Assembly: GCA_037976565.1 (NCBI GenBank) | Contig: CP137670.1 | Coordinates: 15,773,216-15,837,215 of the forward strand | Source: Mesocentrotus franciscanus | Lineage: Eukaryota; Echinodermata; Echinoidea; Camarodonta; Strongylocentrotidae | DNA: 64,000 nucleotides | Reading direction: 5' to 3' | Shown: positions 1 through 11,007 of the stretch, piece by piece | How the letters are laid out: every line of letters starts with the position of its first letter | How positions within the stretch are numbered: the first letter of the stretch is position 1 | Translations under genes and position numbers: made by a program | Notes under the pieces: model-generated | What the model was told of the DNA's origin: nothing | The model's database searches: none | Seen by the model: only the letters and a program-made list of their open reading frames with translations

Positions 1-73
1 TAAGTAAATTATTTAGTAAGCAACAAAGTAAGTAGGATTATGTAAGAAACTAAGTAGGATTATGTAAGAAACT
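1..73. repeat. Minisatellite flank left of the LINE
   Basis: Short degenerate tandem units built on AAGTAGGATT and GTAAGAAACT repeat several times. The same motifs resume at 3897-4015 beyond the LINE, so the LINE interrupted one minisatellite. The 14-base word ATTTAGTAAGCAAC occurs at 11-24 and at 3897-3910. It could be a target duplication, but it also fits the repeat motif itself. Confidence 0.7.
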
Positions 74-362
74 AAGTCATGCGCCCCTACTGGCTGCACG
101 ATCGGTAGATCGCTCTTCTTATTTAGTGAGATTTTTGTCATTTAGCTGCATGCTGTGACGGTTTTAGTTACATAGTGTCATTTGACAAGGCCAAGTGAAG
201 TAGTAACTGACCTTTCAAAGTGGACTTGGACAGATTTACAGACATTACTACAGATATTTATCTTGGACTTCGTCGGAGTTACAACGGCCATGACTTATCG
301 GTCCAACGCTTTGATATGTACGGGGGGCAAACCCGGCAGCTTACTCGTAGTATAGCATAGTC

Positions 363-3300
363 GTGAAAATGTCGCCGAACTCACTTAAGCGATCTTTTCT
401 TTCGATTCTATTCATCATCGCCCTTCTTTGTATAAGGGCAATTAAGCCGGGAATTAATCCTGCTCATCGTGGACTACATCATGATTACAGCGTGAATCGG
501 ACGCAGTATACTAAGAGACAGCTATTTCAGGTAAAGAAATCTCTAAGTGATAGTCCATTGAATAGAGTAGATGGTTTGTTGTGGAACAGACTTCGCGATT
601 TGAACATTGCACGGGAACGCACATGTAGAGGAGGGAGAAATAAAAGAACAACTACAAAGAAACAGATTGAGTCTTCTATCACGAAGCAGATTACTACTTC
701 AAGTTCTCGACAACCCAGAAATAAGGGCAATCTTATTACTGTTCAAACTCTCAATACTCGGGATTCGAGCTCCCTTGTCAAATTTGGACTTTGGAATGCT
801 CGATCTATGAATGCGAGAGGGAAATGTACTGCCTTATGTGATTATGTCATTTCAAACCATACTGACATCCTTGCTGTCACAGAAACATGGCTGACAGGAA
901 CGGAGAGAGACGACCATACATTGACACAGATCAAGACAACGCTTCCAAACTATGTGTTCCATCATGTTCCAAGATCTGGTAACAAAAAAGGAGGCGGGGT
1001 AGCAGTGCTATTGCGGAGAAGTATTAATTTCACAAGAAATCTTCTTATTCAAGTGGAAACTTTTGAATACATCGATTTGACTGTGAATTCAGCAACTGGA
1101 TCACCGATTCGTCTGGTTGTCATCTACAGACCTCCGACATGCAGGAAGAAGAAACATTCTCCTAGTGATTTCATCAATGAACTTTCAGTTCTCATGGAGA
1201 CACTTCTTGTTACCCAGCAAAGGCTTCTTCTTGTTGGAGATTTCAATCTTCATGTGGACGTTCAGACGGACAGAGACTCTTCGAAGTTCCTTGATACGCT
1301 TGAGGCCTTTGATCTCAATAACTTCGTGAGCTGTACTACGCATAAGAGTGGACACACGCTAGATCTTATAATATCGCGGGCAGATGACCACCTTGTGTCA
1401 GCGGTTGCATCTTCTTCCTCTTTGCCGTCGGATCATTCAGTCATAGAATGTCGTCTCCATGTAGCACGACCAATGCCCCTTCGCGAACGGAAGTCATTTC
1501 GTAAGTTGAAAGACATTGATCTTGTAGAGTTTCAACAGGACATTGCCAACTCTAATATGGGCTCCAATACACTTGACAACTCGGAGAACCTGGAGGCACT
1601 CACCAACCAATATGATGGTGAGCTACGTCGGTTATTAGATCAACATGCACCTTTGTCAGAAAAGGAGATCATCCTGAGACCTAAGGCGCCGTGGTATACT
1701 AATGCTCTACGAAATGCTAAAAGGGAACGCAGAAAAGGTGAAAGAAGGATGACTAAGACGGGACTTACAGTTCACAGGATAGAATACAAAAAGCAATGCT
1801 GTGCCTACTACAAGCTCCTGGACAGTGCTAAGGCGGACTACTTTCTGGACAAGGTTTCCTCCTGTAACCAACAGTCATTGTTCCGTGTGGTGAAGACGCT
1901 ATCTTCTCCTGCATCAGAGCGGGTTCTACCGACTCACATTTGTTCCAGTCAACTAGCAAAATCTTTCGCCAACTTCTTTGACCAAAAGATTCGACGTTTG
2001 AGAAATGAGCTCGACCAGAGTGTCGTCCAGGACCTTTCTGTTGACATCTGTGACAAATGTGATGTCTCAATGACTCATTTCAACTATGTGGGGAAGGATG
2101 AAGTACATAAAATTATGAGATCTACTTCAAATTCTTTTTGCCATCTTGATCCTATCCCGACTTCTCTGGTGAAGAAATCTACCACTGCTCTTCTTCCTAT
2201 CTTGACTAGGATAGTCAATATGAGTCTACAGTCTGCGACAGTTCCTTCCATGATGAAGCACTCCATAGTGATTCCTCGTTTGAAGAAGAGTTGCCTTCCG
2301 CCGAATGATCTGGCAAGTTACAGGCCCATATCTCACCTCAGTTTTATCACCAAGCTAACTGAGAGGGTGGCTGCGGCTCAAATCAAGGAACACCTAAATG
2401 AAAACGAGCTTTTGCCGAAAGTTCAGTCTGCGTATAGACAACATCACTGTGTGGAATCGGCTCTTCTCAAAGTACAAAACGATGTCTTACTGGCTCTTGA
2501 TCATCAAAAGGAGGCAGTTCTTGTCCTGCTTGATTTCAGTGCCGCATTTGATACGGTGGATCATGGAATACTGCTGGATAGACTTGCTTGTCGCTTCGGT
2601 CTCACTGACAAAGTTCTTCTGTGGTTAACATCATACATCTCAGGAAGATCTCATGTAGTGAAAATAAACGATGCCACCTCTGATGTATACGATGACATGC
2701 ATGGGATACCTCAGGGATCAGTAATGGGTCCTCTCATCTATACCTTGTATAGCGCCCCTATGTATGATGTCATTGCAGCTCATGGTCTACAGGCCATAAT
2801 GTACGCCGATGATACTCAGCTGTACATCTTGTTTGAGTCACATCTTCGAGATCAATCTAGGCTTCGGCTTAATGCTTGCATTTCGGACGTAAGACTCTGG
2901 GCGACAAAAAACATGCTCAAAATCAATGATTCGAAGACTGAAGTGATGCACTTCTCCTCGAAGTTCCGATCCTTCCAGCCAACAGCAGTGACAGTTGGTG
3001 AAGCAGTGATTGCCCCGGTAGAGAATGCGAGGAATTTGGGTGTAATTGTGGACAAAAATCTAACGATGAATGATCAACTGAAGAACGTCTGCAGATCTGC
3101 CGCAGCTGCATTACGAACTATAGGGAAGATAAGAAGATACCTGACCAAATCGGCTACACAAACGCTGATACAGTCCTTCGTCATGAGCAGACTGGATTTC
3201 TGTAACAGTCTACTGTATGGTCTCCCTAAGAATAAGATTCGCAAGCTTCAAACCCTACAAAATGCAGCAGCTAGAATAATCTCAAGAGCTCCACGCAGAC

Positions 3301-3653
3301 ACGGTACATCACACCTCCTTCATGATCTACACTGGCTTCCAATCGAAAAGAGAATAATCTTCAAAATTCTGCTCATCACTTTCAAAGCCCAGAACGACAT
3401 GAGTCCTGCCTACATCTCAGATATGATTTCACCTTATGTTCCTGCACGCACACTCAGATCTTCAGCACAGCACCTCCTGCAAGTTCCTCGTCACTCAACT
3501 CATTTCTACGGCAACAGGGCTTTTGAAGTGGCTGCTCCAACTCTCTGGAATTCGCTCCTCTGCATGTCCGTCAGGCTCCCACACGACAGACTTTCAAAAC
3601 CCTTCTCAAAACTTACCTGTTTCGTCTGTAATTTTGACATTGCATTTAATTAA
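363..3653 (+). CDS. LINE ORF2: endonuclease/reverse transcriptase polyprotein
   Basis: A protein of 1,096 residues without internal stops. An apurinic-type (EEP) endonuclease spans about residues 140-370, with N145 in NARS, E174 in TETW, a YRPP motif near 255, GDFN at 292-295 and SDH at 356-358. These are the family's metal-binding and catalytic positions, and all are present. The reverse transcriptase spans about 630-900, with SYRPIS at 652-657, DFSAAFD starting at D724, GIPQGS at 781-786 and the catalytic YADD at 814-817. A conserved C-terminal region follows, with HWLP and WN motifs. The protein would nick target DNA and copy the element's own RNA into it. A hydrophobic stretch at residues 12-27 is unusual and may mean translation begins further in; M3 is an alternative start. 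With all catalytic residues kept, this copy looks young and possibly competent. Confidence 0.9.
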   Translation: MKMSPNSLKRSFLSILFIIALLCIRAIKPGINPAHRGLHHDYSVNRTQYTKRQLFQVKKSLSDSPLNRVDGLLWNRLRDLNIARERTCRGGRNKRTTTKKQIESSITKQITTSSSRQPRNKGNLITVQTLNTRDSSSLVKFGLWNARSMNARGKCTALCDYVISNHTDILAVTETWLTGTERDDHTLTQIKTTLPNYVFHHVPRSGNKKGGGVAVLLRRSINFTRNLLIQVETFEYIDLTVNSATGSPIRLVVIYRPPTCRKKKHSPSDFINELSVLMETLLVTQQRLLLVGDFNLHVDVQTDRDSSKFLDTLEAFDLNNFVSCTTHKSGHTLDLIISRADDHLVSAVASSSSLPSDHSVIECRLHVARPMPLRERKSFRKLKDIDLVEFQQDIANSNMGSNTLDNSENLEALTNQYDGELRRLLDQHAPLSEKEIILRPKAPWYTNALRNAKRERRKGERRMTKTGLTVHRIEYKKQCCAYYKLLDSAKADYFLDKVSSCNQQSLFRVVKTLSSPASERVLPTHICSSQLAKSFANFFDQKIRRLRNELDQSVVQDLSVDICDKCDVSMTHFNYVGKDEVHKIMRSTSNSFCHLDPIPTSLVKKSTTALLPILTRIVNMSLQSATVPSMMKHSIVIPRLKKSCLPPNDLASYRPISHLSFITKLTERVAAAQIKEHLNENELLPKVQSAYRQHHCVESALLKVQNDVLLALDHQKEAVLVLLDFSAAFDTVDHGILLDRLACRFGLTDKVLLWLTSYISGRSHVVKINDATSDVYDDMHGIPQGSVMGPLIYTLYSAPMYDVIAAHGLQAIMYADDTQLYILFESHLRDQSRLRLNACISDVRLWATKNMLKINDSKTEVMHFSSKFRSFQPTAVTVGEAVIAPVENARNLGVIVDKNLTMNDQLKNVCRSAAAALRTIGKIRRYLTKSATQTLIQSFVMSRLDFCNSLLYGLPKNKIRKLQTLQNAAARIISRAPRRHGTSHLLHDLHWLPIEKRIIFKILLITFKAQNDMSPAYISDMISPYVPARTLRSSAQHLLQVPRHSTHFYGNRAFEVAAPTLWNSLLCMSVRLPHDRLSKPFSKLTCFVCNFDIAFN

Positions 3654-3828
3654 TGTATTATAATTAAATATGTTACTCTAATTGATCTTTCATAAATATT
3701 TGCTATCTGTATTAACTTTGCTCTTAATGAATTCTTACTTTTAGCTACATGTCTTTAGTTTAAGGTTTTTCTATTTCGTTCTTGTAACCAGTTAAATATA
3801 CTTGTACATGCTTATGTTTTACCTTGTA

Positions 3829-3863
3829 AAGCGCATAGAGAAACTTCTGTTTATTATGCGCTT
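3829..3863 (+). promoter_or_regulatory. LINE 3'-end hairpin
   Basis: AAGCGCATA at 3829-3837 pairs perfectly with TATGCGCTT at 3855-3863 around a 17-base loop, just before the ATT tail. In the CR1/L2 group a conserved 3' stem-loop is thought to be what the element's reverse transcriptase recognises in its template RNA. That role here is inferred from the family. Confidence 0.65.
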
Positions 3864-3896
3864 AATAAATCAATCTTTATTATTATTATTATTATT

Positions 3897-4259
3897 ATTT
3901 AGTAAGCAACTAAGTAGGATTTAGTAAGCAACTATAAGTAGGATTATCTGGTATCGTATGCAACTAAGCCTAAGTGGGATTGTGTAAGAAACTAGTCTAA
4001 GTAGGATAATACATGTAGGTAAGTTATAAGTTGTAAATTATAGACACATTCCTGACTTGATTGGATGGGAGTGTGTTTGCATGGATTTTTAGACTGAATT
4101 TACACTGTCAGTCTTGTTTTTGTATTTCAGAGGATTTGGGGTCAGGTAAATTTTTTGTGATATTTTCTCACATGTTCTAAGTGTATCAGAGCTGACAGAG
4201 CAATCTTTAATTTCATCTTCATTTCATTATACAATCGTTACTAATATTAATAAGTATAT
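3897..4259. repeat. Minisatellite remnant, then unassigned sequence
   Basis: Positions 3897-4015 continue the AAGTAGGATT-type minisatellite that starts the window. From about 4020 to 4259 the sequence is AT-rich. I see no gene, terminal repeat or RNA in it, though it may include the unrecognisable 5' end of the Gypsy remnant that follows. Confidence 0.5.
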
Positions 4260-4676
4260 ATGACCTCGCAGAATGTTTGGATTAATTTCGGTGATGGGGA
4301 AGATGTTCTGAAGGTTTGTGGTAGTTTAACAACCACCAAAATTTTAGCCTGGAGGGAGGAATGTGGGGGCTTGAATGAAGAATTATTTTTGCAGTGTCCC
4401 CGTCTCCATGAAGCCGATCGAGGAGCTTCTGCATCTTTTTGATTTCACGCCTTATCGGGAGGAAGAGGCTGAGGGGGTAAATGGCTCACCGCACCCCATA
4501 GCCGGAGTAACGGCTTCGCCGCTGCCGACAAGCCCACCAAGGGCTGGAAGGGGCAAATCTAGAGGTAATCACCGACCTCCATCCAAAGACTACCGATCAT
4601 CTTTTCCTTGTAGTCCAGCGGGTCGCAGGGGCGCCGAGACTGCCCCCGCCCCACCTGCCGAGGTCGCTCAGTTACA

Positions 4677-5153
4677 ATGGGACGACAAGCTGGAATTCCT
4701 TTCACAAAGAGTTCACTACGTATGCTGCGTCTTGTCACTGGCTGGAGAGAGAGTGTGGAGGCTCTCGGCTGGTGTTTAGAGGGTGCGGCATCGAACTTTT
4801 ATTCGAACCTTATCGGTATGGGTACCAATATGTACTACCCAATGCTGATGGCGCTTGGGCGTCGATTTTGGAGTACGTGATTCCCGGAGGAGGCTATAGC
4901 CGAGTTTCAGACGACTCGCCAGCTCCCGGAGGAGTCCCTCCTGGGATGGTCCGACCGGCTCCAAGCATTGTTTTACGAGGCTTTCGGATGTGACCGTAGG
5001 GGGGACCACACCCAAGTGGTGTTGCAACTTTGCCAGGGTTGCACGAATAAGGCGGCCGAGTTAACTGCTTTAAATAAGCGCCCGAAATCCATTGACGAGG
5101 CTCTGGAAGCCATCAGGTGGGCACAGCACACCCAACGTGTAGTGAACAGCTAG
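4677..5153 (+). pseudogene. Gypsy gag (capsid-like) fragment
   Basis: Across two frames the translation reads like a retrotransposon gag capsid region: a WCLEGAASNFY stretch near 4772-4805, then a GRRFW stretch near 4855, then a frame change, then FYEAFGC near 4970 and a helix-rich tail ending near 5150 with EALEAIRWAQ. In an active element this protein packages the RNA into particles. At least two frameshifts separate the parts, so no gag protein can be made. The assignment rests on pattern recognition of the gag fold; protein threading would settle it. Confidence 0.6.
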
Positions 5154-5399
5154 GAGCGAGCCCCGCCGCACGCCATATTCAGCCCCTCGGCAGCATGTGC
5201 AGCAGACTTGCCGGTACGATCAGGAGGAGGATAGCTATGACGAGGGTGAGGAGCCGGGAGTTTATCAAGTTCGGCCCACCCCTCCCATGGGCTAGTCTCC
5301 GGCAGTTCCCAGGAGGCGATATGGTTCTTGCCACGCTCCTGCGGAAGACTGTAAGACAACAACGACCCCCTATGAAATATCCAGGCCAGGAATGACATA

Positions 5400-5530
5400 G
5401 GTGTTTCAAAAGAGGAGTTCGCCAGTTTAAAAGAGGAGGTCGCCAGTCTTAAGACACGTGCGGACAACACAGATTGTGTCCTGGCGGAAATACTAAAGAC
5501 TGTTAAGTCTTTTGAAGTTTTCATGCTCTC
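5400..5530 (+). pseudogene. Gag C-terminal coiled-coil fragment
   Basis: One frame gives a short heptad pattern, EEFASLKEEVASLKTRA, followed by an acidic and hydrophobic helix. It lies between the capsid-like piece and the pol pieces and is probably part of the same broken element. It also shows a near-exact internal duplication (FASLKEE / VASLKTR). Confidence 0.4.
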
Positions 5531-5927
5531 CCGTGCCCGCTCTCCATCTCCCGGATGCAAGGTCAAGCTCCCTCTGTGTCTTCCGCGGCTACTGATGTTC
5601 CGGAAAACCTGGAGGGGTCGGAGAGCGAGGCCAATCTCCGATCTGGAAACCAGGAGACCTACAATCAGCCTACCCACCGGCTCCTATTTTGGATTCCTTG
5701 GATCGTGTTTGATCGGGGAAAAGAACTTGATGCTTATGTAATCAATGTAACAGATTCCTCTCCTTGGCTATCGGAAGAGACGCTGTTTGGGGTTAGCTGA
5801 GGAAGTGGTCGAGTAACAGCCGATTGAATCTGACGGGCCATCGATCAGACAAGTCACGGCTACTGAAGACTCCTGCCCTACCCGCTTCCAGGATCTGTGG
5901 GATGGGTCAGAAACTCTTTTGATGCCG

Positions 5928-6059
5928 GATGAAAAGATCAAGCTGGAGGCCCGGTTACATAAATATCAAGATGTCTTTGCCAAAGACGAGTCCAACCTTG
6001 GCAAGTTTAACTCTGTCACTCAAAGGATTGACACCGGAGATGCCCGTCCATTCAAATAG
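5928..6059 (+). pseudogene. Gypsy pol fragment: start of the reverse transcriptase region
   Basis: The frame beginning at 5928 includes KYQDVFAKDESNLG and then RIDTGDARPF before a TAG stop at 6057. This is the segment that precedes the RT fingers in Gypsy elements: a 'DVFA..' motif followed by a basic 'H.I.TGDA.P' turn. A stop and then a frameshift end it. Confidence 0.75.
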
Positions 6060-6245
6060 AAGATTCGCAGAGGATGCTGAAAGCCGGAGGGGTACGGCCT
6101 TCTATATCCCGTTTTGATAAGGATAAGGAAAAGGGATGGCTTTGTTGGATGGTGTTTAGATTACTGTAAACCGAAAATGGTTACTAAGAAAGATGTTTAA
6201 GTTTTCCTTTTACCCAACATTGAGGAATGTCTGGACACCCTAGCC

Positions 6246-6650
6246 GGAATAGGTGGTTTTCTAAACTAGATGCAAACTCTGCCTATTGGCAAATTCGAGT
6301 GGAACAATCAGACATAGAGAAAACTGCTTTTATTTCAGAACAAGGTTTATTTGAGTTTGGGTTAGCCTTCAGGTTGTGTAATGCTCCAGCTACATTTACG
6401 AGAGCAATATACACTTGATTTTACATGGTCTCCATTGGTGTTTTGGTATTAGGGAATTCTTTCAATGACCATCTCAATAAATTTGATTTTACATGGTCTC
6501 CATTGGTGTTTTGGTATTAGGGAATTCTTTCAATGACCATCTCAATAATCTTCAGAGAGTCCTGGGGCGGTTTCATTTGTATCGGCTAAAGCTTAAACCT
6601 AAGAAGCGTGCTTTGTTTCAGCCTGTGTTTGGCTGTTTAACACGCTGGCT
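6246..6650 (+). pseudogene. Gypsy pol fragment: RT palm and thumb joined to an RNase H end
   Basis: FSKLDANSAYWQI near 6258 is the first catalytic block of a Gypsy reverse transcriptase (the D of KLD is one metal ligand). LCNAPATF follows near 6377. The usual YxDD block is lost: the equivalent stretch reads SIGVLVLG near 6430 and again near 6498. The thumb (LGRFHLYRLKLKPKK) runs directly into LTRWLEELSRYNMQI near 6633, which resembles the end of the RNase H domain. An internal deletion of roughly 150 codons is therefore inferred. Confidence 0.75.
6415..6548 (+). repeat. 68-bp direct tandem duplication inside the RT remnant
   Basis: The stretch starting TTGATTTTACATGG at 6415 is repeated starting at 6483 with essentially no change, giving a 68-bp period. 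Because 68 is not a multiple of three it also breaks the frame. The near identity says the duplication is much younger than the retrotransposon. Confidence 0.9.
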
Positions 6651-6699
6651 TGAAGAACTAAGCCGTTACAACATGCAAATCATTACAGGGGCTGCTATT

Positions 6700-7186
6700 A
6701 TTGTACACGCGCACACAGGAATTAGTTTCAGTTTGCTGCGGAAGTAGATTATGTGGGGCCATCGGCCCAGAGGCCATCGGCCCAATGCTGAAGGTGTAGT
6801 TGACACAAATAATGGGGACAGTTATGTTAATGCCACAACAGTGGACAATTCCAATAATAACAGAAGTTTTGATTTTCTGCAATCTCAAAAGGATGACAAG
6901 CTCCTGAAGTCAGTTTATGCATGATTATCAGTTACAAGGGGAACCCAGTCAGAATACAATCATGTTTTGGAGACCCGAGGAGAAATTCCTCTGGATCAAC
7001 ACGAGCCTTTTGGCTCTGCATGATGGTGTTATTTGCTGGAATACGATTGAGTGTGACGGGTGCGGGAAACGGTCTCATGATCTTGCCAGCAGACGCGGCG
7101 GCTATTGTGATCTATAGGGTTGCCCCCGTGTGCCGAGTGGCACAGAGAAGGTAGATCTTATTTTGTTCAATTGTTTTCACTTTCTA
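6700..7186. other. Unassigned interval between the Gypsy remnant and the large inverted repeat
   Basis: Short open stretches exist but none resembles a known protein. A small direct repeat (GGCCATCGGCCCA twice) lies at 6757-6784. No LTR terminus was identified. Confidence 0.4.
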
Positions 7187-8683
7187 TATAGTACGGGAGC
7201 CAGGGGGGTCAACCTAGCTGGAAAGGAAACCGATTTTCATGTGCACATATGTAAAGATCGCATAGCTCCATATAGCAAATTGACCGTTTGGCATGTTCTA
7301 AGTGGTGGGTGTGGCCTGGGGGCGGCCCCCTCCCAAAAAAGCGGCCCTTTTGACGACATAGTAGTATTTTGTAAATAATAATTTAAGGAAACCTTGCACC
7401 ACCATGAGTTTGGTGTCATATGAACGACAATTAAATTATCTACATTTTGATACCTATTTCAACGAAATTAGGATTAATTAACATCGCAAATTTAAGTAAA
7501 AAACATGATTTTTGATGATTTTTTTCGAAATATTGAATTTTACAAAAAAAAATATTTTCCATATATCAAAATCGGAGAAGTGAATTTTTTCATAACTTTC
7601 CAGGAATTTGCTTATGTACAAAGACAATATCCTGTGCGAGAGAGAGGTTTATATATCTTTTCAATAAAAAGTTATAGCAATCCAAAGTTATTGATTTGAT
7701 TTCCACAAAAAAAACATTTTTGCCCACATGTGTATTAACTGTATGCATATACGTGCATTAGTGCATTAAGGACCTGTTTGTGTGTTTACATCGAGTTTTA
7801 AAGGTAACTTTTAACTAAAACCTCTAATCACCATGTATTTGGTGTCAAAAGATGGATAATTAAAATACCTTCATCCTGATATCAATTTCAATGAGTGATG
7901 TAGTGTGTGAAATATAAATTTTGAGCCAAAAGGTGCTTTATTGTAGATATTCCTCTGATTTTGGCCAGTATCTCGGTATATTAACTGGACAAAAGTGATT
8001 AGACATTTAGTAGTGCAGAAAGTTCAAAGGATTTGGAGCGCTGAGTGCAATTGATAAGTTCTTCTTCTGTACTCTGGGATGTTTCAGGAAATGTGGACAT
8101 TGGCAGTTGTCTCCCCCCCCTCCCCGCCCCCTTCCAGCCGCTTGTCATAATCTTGCCCATGACCAAGACAAGTTGTGCATCGATCAACATGAATATAATA
8201 TAATATCTTCATGTTTGGTTTAATAGTTTATTTTGCCTGACTACTAAGAAAACAATATTATTGTTGCTTGTAAGCAACCAATACTCCGCATAATTCCTAT
8301 TGTGATTAGATTAGAATGACATAAACTTTTCTGATAAAATAGTTTCGGCTAGGTATGCAAAGTTATTTTTTCTCTCAATTACAAGTAATTCGGTACAAAA
8401 ATCGAAGGAACATTATGAAACTACTTGATTCGATTGAATCTCAGTTTTAGTCTTTGTGTGTTTCAAATAGGAAGTTCCACAACAATAATTGAGATCAATT
8501 TGAAATCTTTCCTGCTTAGCCATGAATAACTTAAAATCGTTACTAACTCCTTGAACTTCTAAGGATCTCACGATTTGATGATTGGAAAACGTCATTAGGT
8601 ACCAGCTTATAATTTTGGTAACACATCGCCGTCTACATTAGAGTTCTATCATGCCCGTTGCATAAATCATATGGTCTCATTTG
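7187..8683 (+). repeat. Left arm of a large inverted repeat
   Basis: This arm matches the reverse complement of 11008-12560 over nearly its whole length. Examples are GGGAGCCAGGGGG at 7195 against CCCCCTGGCTCCC near 12546, and CATGCCCGTTGCATAAATC at 8650 against its complement near 11013. Differences are scattered single bases and small indels, plus one extra segment of about 80 bp found only in the right arm. No coding sequence is evident. A GC-rich self-complementary stretch (GGGGGCGGCCCCC) lies near 7320. Confidence 0.9.
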
Positions 8684-8784
8684 TTTTTGTAAATTATACT
8701 TTTGTATGCGTTTGTTGGAAAATGACTAAGTCCCAAATTTAAAGTTAGGCAAAAAAATATGCTTATTTAGAAGCCTTCATATCA

Positions 8785-9900
8785 GGGCCTGCAGAACGGT
8801 GGGGCTCGAGCCCCCCTTCACTTTTTTGAAAAAATATGTTAAAGAGAAAAAGAAAGAAAGAGAGAAAGAAAGAATGAGTTACCTGCCAGTGTCACAAATG
8901 AGGTATCAAAATATGCACATCTGACCGTAATTAAATGCCTAAAACCCCTAAGCTTACGGGGGTCCGCCCCCTGGACCCCACCAAAGGCCCTAAGGTGTGC
9001 CCTGGATGATTTTCTGACCGTAATTACATACCTAAAACCCCTGAGCTTCCGGGGGTTCTGCCCCCTTAACCCCTAAGGCGGGCCCCTGGTTGCTCTCATC
9101 TGACCGAAATTAAATGCCTAAACCCCTGAGATTACGGGAGGTCCGCCCCCTGGACCCTACCAAGGGCCCTAAGATGATTTTCTGACCGTAATTACATACC
9201 TAAAACTCCTGAGCTTCCGGGGGTTCTGCCCCCTAAACCCCTAAGGCGGGCCCCTGGATGCTCTCATCTGACCGTAATTAAATGCCTAAAACCCCTGAGA
9301 TTACGGGGGTCCGCCCCCTGGACCCCACCAAGGGCCCTAAGGTGTGCCCTGGATGATTTTTTGACCATAATTACATACCTAAAACCCCTGAGCTTCCAGG
9401 GGTTCTGCCCCCTTAACCCCTAAGGCGGGCCCCTGGATGCTCTCATCTGACCGTAATTAATGCCTAAAACCCCTGAGTTTCATGGGGCTCAGCCCAACTT
9501 GACCCCCTCCAATAATTAGTGACCTGCCAGTGTCACAAATGAGGTATTAAAAATATGCTCATCTGACCGTAATTAAATGTCTAAAACCACTTGGCTTATG
9601 GGGGTTACGCCCCCTGGACCCCACCGAGGGCCCTAAGACGGGCCCCTGAATGCTCATCTGACCATAATTAAATGCCTTAAATTCTGAGCTTCATGGGACA
9701 CAGCCCCCTGGACCCCACTTCAATTAGTGACCTGCCAGTGTCACAAATAAGGTATCAAAATATGCTTATCTGACCGTAAATTAATGCCTAAAACCCCTGC
9801 AGCTTTCGGGGGCTTCGCCCCTTGACCCCGCCGGGGCAAAGACCCTGGACCCCGCGTCAATTTACCCTCTACCTTTGAAAAAAGTTCCGCGGGGCCTGCA
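8785..9900 (+). repeat. 90-bp tandem array within the inverted-repeat spacer
   Basis: About ten units begin with CTGACCGTAATTA or a close variant near 8922, 9013, 9100, 9180, 9268, 9358, 9446, 9565, 9656 and 9760. Two unit types alternate in the first half, one with AAATGCC and GGACCCCACC, the other with ACATACC and GGGTTCTGCCCCC. The effective higher-order unit is therefore a dimer of about 177 bp. A longer variant carries CCTGCCAGTGTCACAAAT near 8883, 9521 and 9729. The array is bounded by GGGCCTGCA words near 8786 and 9893. Confidence 0.85.
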
Positions 9901-11007
9901 TGTAACATGTAAGAGTGGTGGTGATGCAGATTTTTCTTCTGCCCCCTAAAAAAACGTTTTTGCTCATTACACCACTGCCCCTGAAAGGTGAGCCCCCTGG
10001 AATGTTTGCCCCCTCCCCCAATCCCAAACTGCTTCCAGCGCGCCTGGGAGGGGGTGTCTGTCAGACGTCCCTAAAATACCCCAACCCCAATATTTAGCTA
10101 CATCAGCTGGAAAGGAAACCCAAATGGAACCTATATGAAAATATTCGCCACAGTCCAAAGATACACAAATGGCCATTGCCAGACGATTTAAATGGTGGGG
10201 AGTGACTGCCATGCAGACGCCCTTTGATGCTAGATATAGATTGTGGACAGAAACATTGCGGGACTAATGTGAAAGGCATATTGTACTTAGGTTTAAACGT
10301 CCCTTTTCTGCACTCCTTCCTGATATGAAGACGATAAAAAATAAGTGATATATACCCTAGGATTTAACTTAAGTCTTGTGCTACTGTAAAAGTCAATGAC
10401 GATCTTTTTCAAACTCTACTTATCTTTACCTAGGCCTATACAGTAATTATTGTTATTGAGTTATTAAAATTCACAAAACAATGTCCAACCAGATGCTTTA
10501 TGCAACGCGTAAACAATTTTATTTCTAAAGGCAATATCACAACGCAACACATAATAAAATAATAAAAATCCATCTGAGATCAAATAAAACAATATTAAAA
10601 CATGTCCATATCCTGCATAATTTGTGTCCATTTACGTAACAAATAATTTGTCAGAAATATTGTGCCTACTTGAGTAGCCTACTTGCCTACTTGAGTACAT
10701 ACACGCTTGAAATGATCAGTTGTAGCACATTTACTAGCTTGAACTTGCAGAGTATTACATGCAGATTTCCACAAGAGAAACTGCTGATTTAAAAGTTAAG
10801 CACAATAGCACATTGACTTAATTTCTTCTTTTCTTGTTGCCCACATCCCAATTAAAATTCAATAAACAGAAGTAATCGAAGATTGTCTATGACAGTGTCA
10901 CTGGTGGAACTGTAACTCGAACGTTGTTTCAAAGGAAACGATCTACGACAAGTTTGCATTTTATTTTATTCTGATTTTGAAAAATGTTATTCAATGTTCA
11001 AAAAGAC
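9901..11007. other. Rest of the inverted-repeat spacer
   Basis: No gene is visible. The word AGCTGGAAAGGAAACC at about 10108 also occurs near 7218 in the left arm, which hints that part of the spacer derives from the same element. Positions 10467-10543 form a separate inverted pair with 11349-11424. Confidence 0.5.
10467..10543 (+). repeat. 77-bp sequence with an inverted partner in the right arm
   Basis: The sequence from AATTCACAAAAC to AATATCACAAC is the reverse complement of 11349-11424, almost base for base. The partner lies exactly where the right arm has extra sequence that the left arm lacks. Confidence 0.85.

Larger units (their letters stand above)
74..3900 (+). mobile_element. CR1/L2-like LINE (non-LTR retrotransposon), nearly full length
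   Basis: The element has a 5' leader (about 74-362), one long open frame (363-3653), a 3' UTR of about 240 bases with a terminal hairpin, and an ATT-repeat tail at 3876-3899. The order endonuclease then reverse transcriptase, together with the AAGCGCATA stem near the 3' end and the ATT tail, is typical of the CR1/L2 group, which moves by target-primed reverse transcription. No separate ORF1 is visible upstream, so this is either a single-ORF lineage or a 5'-truncated copy. The left boundary is inferred from where the flanking minisatellite stops. Confidence 0.85.
4375..6700 (+). mobile_element. Decayed Gypsy-type LTR retrotransposon
   Basis: Recognisable pieces appear in the order gag, coiled coil, RT N-terminus, RT palm, RT thumb and RNase H end, spread over different frames and interrupted by stops. 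The whole pol is far shorter than a functional element, so much of protease, RNase H and all of integrase are missing. No LTR pair was found on either side. It is clearly non-functional. Confidence 0.75.

Noticed and set aside
11..3910. ATTTAGTAAGCAAC as a 14-bp LINE target duplication
   Set aside because: The word is built from the same motif as the surrounding minisatellite and does not abut the inferred LINE 5' end, so it cannot be taken as a duplication.
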